DNA of 9,830 nt, taken from positions 1-9,830 of the forward strand of contig CAIUXU010000154.1 in NCBI GenBank assembly GCA_903903205.1, in the 5' to 3' direction. The DNA comes from an uncultured Syntrophobacterales bacterium (GTDB taxonomy: Bacteria; Desulfobacterota; Syntrophia; Syntrophales; UBA5619). The notes beneath the pieces were generated by a model, which did not search any database, was not told where the DNA came from, and was given only the letters and a program-made list of their open reading frames with translations. Below are positions 6,341 through 9,830 of this stretch, piece by piece. Every line of letters begins with the position of its first letter. Position 1 is the first letter of the stretch. A program made the translations under genes and the position numbers.

Positions 6341-7849
6341 ATGGAAACGCTGCAACAGCTTATCATGGGCTTTCACGTCGCCGTCACACCGCTCAACCTG
6401 CTCCTGTGTTTTCTGGGCGCACTCGCCGGGACGATCATCGGGGCCCTTCCGGGGATTGGGCCTTCAGCGGGCCTTGCGATCCTACTGCCACTCACCTTCG
6501 GTATGAACCCCACCTCCGCCATGATCATGATGGCCGGCCTTTACTGCGGCGCCATGTACGGAGGCACCATCACCTCCGTTTTGATCAACGTACCGGGTGA
6601 ATCCTCGTCTGTCATGACCTGCCTCGATGGCTACCAGATGGCCCTGCAGGGGCGTGCCGGGAAGGCCCTCGGTATTGCAGCCATCGGCTCCTTCATCGCC
6701 GGAACCGCCAGCGTCGTGTTTTTGATGCTGCTTTCGATCCCGTTGGTGAAGTTCGCCCTCTCTTTCGGGCCGCCGGAGTATTTTGCCCTCATGCTCATGG
6801 GCCTCTGCACCATTGCGGGTCTCACGGGGGGATCGGTTCTGAAGGCTCTGGTGGGGACCTTTCTGGGTCTTCTGATCTCCACCCCCGGGATGGATGCTTT
6901 CTCAGGCCTTCCGCGCCTGACCTTCGGCCTCACCGGGCTTTTGGGTGGCGTCAATTTCCTTGTGGTCGCCGTGGGGCTCTTCGGGATCGGTGAGGTGCTC
7001 TACAACGCCGAGCAGATCATGAAACTGGAATTCGTCACCGAAAAGATCAAGATCAAGGAGGTCTGGCCGAACCGCGCGGAATGGCGGGTAAGCGCGATGC
7101 CGATCATCCGCGGCACTTTCATCGGGTTTATCGTCGGGGTGCTCCCGGGCGCCGGATCGACCATCGCCTCCTTCATGAGCTACGCCACCGAGAAGCGCTT
7201 CTCCAAACACCCGGAACTGTTCGGCAAGGGGGCGATCGAAGGGGTGGCCGGACCCGAGGCGGCCAACAACTCCGCCACCGGTGGCGCCATGGTCCCGCTT
7301 CTCACACTGGGCATCCCCGGTTCCGGAACCACGGCGATCATGCTGGGCGCCCTCATGATGTTCGGCCTGCAGCCGGGACCACTCCTTTTCCAGAAGAACC
7401 CGGATTTCGTCTGGGGGGTCATCGCCAGCATGTATATCGGCAACATCATGCTGCTCATCATGAACATTGCCTGCATTCCGCTCTTCGTCAAGATACTCAA
7501 GATCCCCAATGCCCTGCTGTTTCCGCTGATCATCGTCTTTGCCACGGTTGGCGTCTACTCGGTTGACGGCAACATCTTCGACGTCTGGATGTTGTATGTC
7601 TTCGGCGTCATGGGGTACTTCATGAAGAAATTCGACATGCCCCCCGCCCCGGTGGTTCTTTCTGTGGTCCTGGGACCCATGATCGAACGTGCCCTTCGCC
7701 AGTCGCTTGCCATGTCGCTGGGGAGCTACGATATTTTCTTCACCCGGCCGATCAGTGCCGTCCTGCTGCTTGTGGGGCTGGCGGCTGTGGTTTGGCCCGT
7801 CATCGACATGGCCCGGCAGCGATACCGGGCGCGAACGGGCAAGGCATAA
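6341..7849 (+). CDS. tctA: TTT-family large membrane permease TctA (copy B)
   Basis: This 502-residue polytopic permease is strikingly close to copy A (well above 80% identical by eye over its length), including at DNA level. The signatures are GTIIGALPGIGPSAGLAILLP near 30-50, GLYCGAMYGGTITSVLINVPGE near 67-88, VGVLPGAGSTIASFMSY near 265-281 and GIPGSGTTAIMLGALMMFGLQPGP. The ATG at 6341 is chosen because METLQQLIMGFHVA aligns with the copy A start and GAGGAT lies upstream. An in-frame TTG at 6326 would overlap the tctB stop and lacks a ribosome site. With TctB it would form the membrane unit for the copy B binding protein. The closeness of the two TctA proteins means cross-pairing with either TctC is conceivable. 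Downstream on the same strand come lyase 2 and the CoA-transferase. Confidence 0.95.
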   Translation: METLQQLIMGFHVAVTPLNLLLCFLGALAGTIIGALPGIGPSAGLAILLPLTFGMNPTSAMIMMAGLYCGAMYGGTITSVLINVPGESSSVMTCLDGYQMALQGRAGKALGIAAIGSFIAGTASVVFLMLLSIPLVKFALSFGPPEYFALMLMGLCTIAGLTGGSVLKALVGTFLGLLISTPGMDAFSGLPRLTFGLTGLLGGVNFLVVAVGLFGIGEVLYNAEQIMKLEFVTEKIKIKEVWPNRAEWRVSAMPIIRGTFIGFIVGVLPGAGSTIASFMSYATEKRFSKHPELFGKGAIEGVAGPEAANNSATGGAMVPLLTLGIPGSGTTAIMLGALMMFGLQPGPLLFQKNPDFVWGVIASMYIGNIMLLIMNIACIPLFVKILKIPNALLFPLIIVFATVGVYSVDGNIFDVWMLYVFGVMGYFMKKFDMPPAPVVLSVVLGPMIERALRQSLAMSLGSYDIFFTRPISAVLLLVGLAAVVWPVIDMARQRYRARTGKA

Positions 7850-7881
7850 CCTTTTTTCCGTGGAGGACGAGAACTGTCAGG

Positions 7882-7900
7882 GCATTGCGCAACGCGGTGC
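7882..7900 (+). other. Tri-loop hairpin downstream of tctA copy B
   Basis: GCATTGCG and CGCGGTGC around a CAA loop form an eight-pair stem with two T-G wobbles. It is the counterpart of the hairpin at 3439-3453. It lies in the 87-nt gap between tctA and lyase 2. With no T-run it may act in 3'-end protection or partial attenuation rather than full termination, so lyase 2 can still be read from the tctCBA transcript. Confidence 0.4.
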
Positions 7901-7923
7901 TTGATCTACAAACCTTTACCAAT

Positions 7924-7927
7924 GGAG
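7924..7927 (+). promoter_or_regulatory. Ribosome binding site deciding the lyase 2 start
   Basis: GGAG lies 9 nt before the ATG at 7937. The alternative in-frame starts, ATG at 7922 and TTG at 7901, have no purine-rich site in front of them. It is a modest site compared with those of the tctC genes. Confidence 0.5.
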
Positions 7928-7936
7928 ATTGAGAAG

Positions 7937-8899
7937 ATGGAGTCGGAAAAGTTCGATCGAAACACGTTTGTCCGCAGGTCCAAGCTCTACGTTCCTGCAA
8001 ACCGGGAAAAATTTATGGCAAAGGCGTGGAGACGTGGTGCGGACTGCATCATCCTGGACCTTGAAGATGCTGTCGCACCGCAGGACAAGGCAACAGCGCG
8101 CAAGATGGTCAAAGATGACATCCCGATCGTCCGGAAGGGCGGGGCGGAGATTCAGGTGCGCATCAACCGGGATTTCGAGGAAGAAGATCTGGATGCGATC
8201 GTGATTGACGGATTGACATCCATTATGGTCCCGAAATGCGAATCGGTCGAGGACGTCCGGCGGGTCGATGGCATGGTTACCCGGCTGGAACAAGAACGGG
8301 GACTTCCGGTTGGGAGAATCCAGTTTGACCTGATTTTCGAGACGGCCAGGGGGATCCTTCGCATGGAGGATATCGCCGAGGCGAGCTCCCGAATCGTCTC
8401 CATCACCACCGGGCAGGCGGACCTCTCTGTCGATCTTGGGTTTACCCGGTATCCGGAGCTGAATTTCGATCAGTATTTTTACCCCGAAACCAAGCTCATC
8501 TACGCGGCCCGCGCCGCCGGGGTGCAGGCGCATGGCATGGGCGCACAGAACAATGCGGATTACGTGGACGTTTCCGCGGGAAAAGAGGCGATGCTCAAGG
8601 CCTGCCGGTACGCATACAGGATGGGTTTCATGGGTACGAGCGCCATTCATCCCGCCTGGGTCGAAGCGGCAAACGAGGGATTCTCCCCTCCCGCGGAAGA
8701 GGTGATCCTGGCCCGCAGGGTGAAAAAGGCTCTGGATGAGGCATACGCCCAGGGGGAAGGTTCCGTTGCGGTGGACGGCCGGATGTATGACGTCGCCAAC
8801 ATGAAATACGTTAACTATCTGCTGGTCCGTGCGGAAGCCGTTGAAAAGAGAAACGCGGAAAAGGCGGCGGCCCTGGTCGCGGCCGGCGGAACTGCATAG
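7937..8899 (+). CDS. HpcH/HpaI aldolase / CitE-like hydroxyacyl-CoA lyase (lyase 2)
   Basis: This 320-residue CitE/malyl-CoA lyase family protein probably cleaves a 3-hydroxyacyl-CoA to an acyl-CoA and a keto acid, with Mg2+. Visible signatures are VRRSKLYVPANREKF (12-26), CIILDLEDAVAP (37-48), the substrate Arg in VRIN (R75), MVPKCES (97-103), the metal-ligand Glu in FETARGI (E135), the metal-ligand Asp in GQADLSVDLG (D162), and SAIHPAWVEAANEGFSP near 235-251. It is clearly related to lyase 1 but far more diverged from it than the transporter copies are from each other. This suggests different substrates or separate origins. The start at 7937 aligns best with lyase 1 and has GGAG upstream; starting at 7922 would add five residues. 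It sits 87 nt after tctA copy B and 54 nt before the CoA-transferase, probably in one operon. Confidence 0.9.
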   Translation: MESEKFDRNTFVRRSKLYVPANREKFMAKAWRRGADCIILDLEDAVAPQDKATARKMVKDDIPIVRKGGAEIQVRINRDFEEEDLDAIVIDGLTSIMVPKCESVEDVRRVDGMVTRLEQERGLPVGRIQFDLIFETARGILRMEDIAEASSRIVSITTGQADLSVDLGFTRYPELNFDQYFYPETKLIYAARAAGVQAHGMGAQNNADYVDVSAGKEAMLKACRYAYRMGFMGTSAIHPAWVEAANEGFSPPAEEVILARRVKKALDEAYAQGEGSVAVDGRMYDVANMKYVNYLLVRAEAVEKRNAEKAAALVAAGGTA

Positions 8900-8940
8900 C
8901 GGAGATCACTGTGCGAAACGGGAGATAACATTTTTCACCG

Positions 8941-8950
8941 AGGAGAGGGA
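8941..8950 (+). promoter_or_regulatory. Ribosome binding site of the CoA-transferase gene
   Basis: AGGAGAGGGA lies 3 nt before the ATG at 8954; its AGGAG core is 8 nt away. It fixes the start of a gene that is cut by the right window edge. Confidence 0.7.
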
Positions 8951-8953
8951 ACC

Positions 8954-9830
8954 ATGACCAAGGCGCTGGAAGGAATAAAAGTGGTGGAGATCGGGGCGGC
9001 GGTTGCCATGCCGATCGTCGGGATGCTCATGGGAAGCTGGGGGGCCGACGTCGTCCATGTGGAAGCTCCGGGTGAAGGCGATATGCAACGGTACTCGAGC
9101 CATCGCCTCGGGGCGTGGACCCAGTACAGCGAGATCAATTACCTCTGGGAGCATGTGGACCGGAACAAGAAAAGCATCTGTATCAACCTGGCAAGCCCCG
9201 AAGGTCAGGAGATCATTCACAAACTCTGCGCAGAGGCCGACGTGTTTCTCAACAACCTGCGACCTTATGAAATGGGCAATTTTCATTTGTCCTATGAAGC
9301 CATCTCGGCCCGCAATCCCAAGATCATCTACGCGAATCTCACGGGCTACGGCCTGAAGGGGCCGGAGAAGAACTCGGGCGGCTACGACTCGGTGGCCTTC
9401 TGGGCCAGGAGCGGCGTCATGGAGATGATGCATGATCCGGAAACGGCGCCGAACATCTCCCGCGGCGCTTACGGCGACAGCATTACCTCGCTGAGCCTCC
9501 TGGCAGGGGTCATGACGGCGCTCTTCACACGGGAGCGCACCGGGATCGGCCAGCAGGTGGAGGTATCCCTCTACAACACCGCCACCTGGGTCCTGGGGTT
9601 CGATATCACGGGATGCCTGGTGACCGGAAAGGACGCCCCGCGGCCCTCGCGAAAAACGATGGCCAATCCCATCCGCAACCACTATCCCACCAAGGATAAC
9701 CGCTGGATCATGCTGGGCATGACCAATGCCCAGACCTACTGGCCGGAATTCTGCAGGGCCATCGATCGGCCGGATCTGGAGAAAGATCCCAAGTTTGCCG
9801 ACTTCAACGAAAGGCAGAAAAACTGCGCCG
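8954..9830 (+). CDS. Family III (CaiB/BaiF) CoA-transferase, 3' truncated
   Basis: The frame is open from ATG 8954 to the window end, giving 292 residues of a protein that normally has about 400. Family III CoA-transferases move CoA between carboxylates (for example succinyl-CoA to another acid) through an aspartyl-CoA anhydride. The N-terminus LEGIKVVEIGAAVAMPIVGM and GADVVHVEAPGEGD (30-43) are standard. DRNKKSICINLASPEGQEII (69-88) and LTGYGLKGP...GGYDSVAFWARSG (129-154) follow. The likely catalytic Asp is D175 in GAYGDSITSL, and RTGIGQQVEVSLYNTA (195-210) is also typical. It follows lyase 2 by 54 nt with a good ribosome site (AGGAGAGGGA). In this context it would activate the imported acid, or an intermediate, before cleavage by a lyase. 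The acceptor acid cannot be read from the sequence. The C-terminal domain lies outside the window. Confidence 0.92.
   Translation, partial: MTKALEGIKVVEIGAAVAMPIVGMLMGSWGADVVHVEAPGEGDMQRYSSHRLGAWTQYSEINYLWEHVDRNKKSICINLASPEGQEIIHKLCAEADVFLNNLRPYEMGNFHLSYEAISARNPKIIYANLTGYGLKGPEKNSGGYDSVAFWARSGVMEMMHDPETAPNISRGAYGDSITSLSLLAGVMTALFTRERTGIGQQVEVSLYNTATWVLGFDITGCLVTGKDAPRPSRKTMANPIRNHYPTKDNRWIMLGMTNAQTYWPEFCRAIDRPDLEKDPKFADFNERQKNCA

Larger units (their letters stand above)
4659..7899 (+). repeat. Direct repeat unit B (diverged tctCBA duplication)
   Basis: This is the second copy of the paralogous tctCBA unit at 312-3454. Nucleotide similarity is patchy. It is very high at the tctB-tctA junction (for example CTGGCTCAAAGTCGATCTGC in both) and through tctA, and lower in tctC. 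The unit starts at AGCG, 61 nt before tctC, and ends at ACGCGGTG, 50 nt after the tctA stop. It is about 100 nt longer than copy A, almost all of it in the tctC-tctB spacer. Confidence 0.7.

Noticed and set aside
7901..7936. TTG (7901) or ATG (7922) start for lyase 2
   Set aside because: Neither has a Shine-Dalgarno. ATG 7937 has GGAG 9 nt upstream and aligns better with lyase 1. ATG 7922 remains possible.
7916..8650. 244-residue minus-strand open frame
   Set aside because: It is antisense to lyase 2, which has full family signatures.
8906..9682. 258-residue minus-strand open frame
   Set aside because: It is antisense to the CoA-transferase, whose frame is continuous with all expected motifs from 8954 to the edge.

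Overview
The window is a GC-rich stretch of a Gram-negative bacterial chromosome. It is packed with genes for taking up an organic acid and breaking it down as a CoA thioester. The periplasmic binding proteins with signal peptides point to a diderm. The mix of TTT transporters, CitE-like lyases and a family III CoA-transferase fits Proteobacteria or Desulfobacterota. I cannot fix the taxon from the sequence alone, and no rRNA, tRNA, mobile element, CRISPR array or phage gene is visible.

Layout. Positions 1-258 hold the 3' end of a fumarylacetoacetate hydrolase (FAH) family gene. Positions 373-3402 hold a complete tripartite tricarboxylate transporter operon, tctC-tctB-tctA (copy A). A HpcH/HpaI (CitE-like) lyase gene lies on the minus strand at 3488-4429, converging on copy A. 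A 290-bp divergent control region follows. A second complete tctC-tctB-tctA set (copy B) occupies 4720-7849. Downstream and on the same strand are a second CitE-like lyase (7937-8899) and a family III (CaiB/BaiF) CoA-transferase (from 8954) that runs off the right edge.

How the genes may work together (inference): TctC captures a carboxylate in the periplasm and TctAB imports it. The CoA-transferase would activate it to a CoA thioester, and a CitE-like lyase would cleave a hydroxyacyl-CoA to acetyl-CoA (or propionyl-CoA) plus a keto acid. The FAH-family enzyme may act on a related keto or diketo acid. The substrate is not identifiable here. Citramalate/itaconate-type C5 acids, malate-type acids and aromatic dicarboxylates are all compatible.

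The most notable structural feature is that the two tctCBA sets are tandem paralogues. Their similarity runs past the coding borders, about 60 nt upstream of tctC and about 50 nt downstream of tctA. The two lyase genes lie in opposite orientations after the two copies. Copy B also has an extended tctC-tctB spacer with a strong hairpin that copy A lacks. I saw no evidence of a wholly new type of system. The interest lies in the duplicated, diverged transporter/lyase arrangement and its regulatory DNA.
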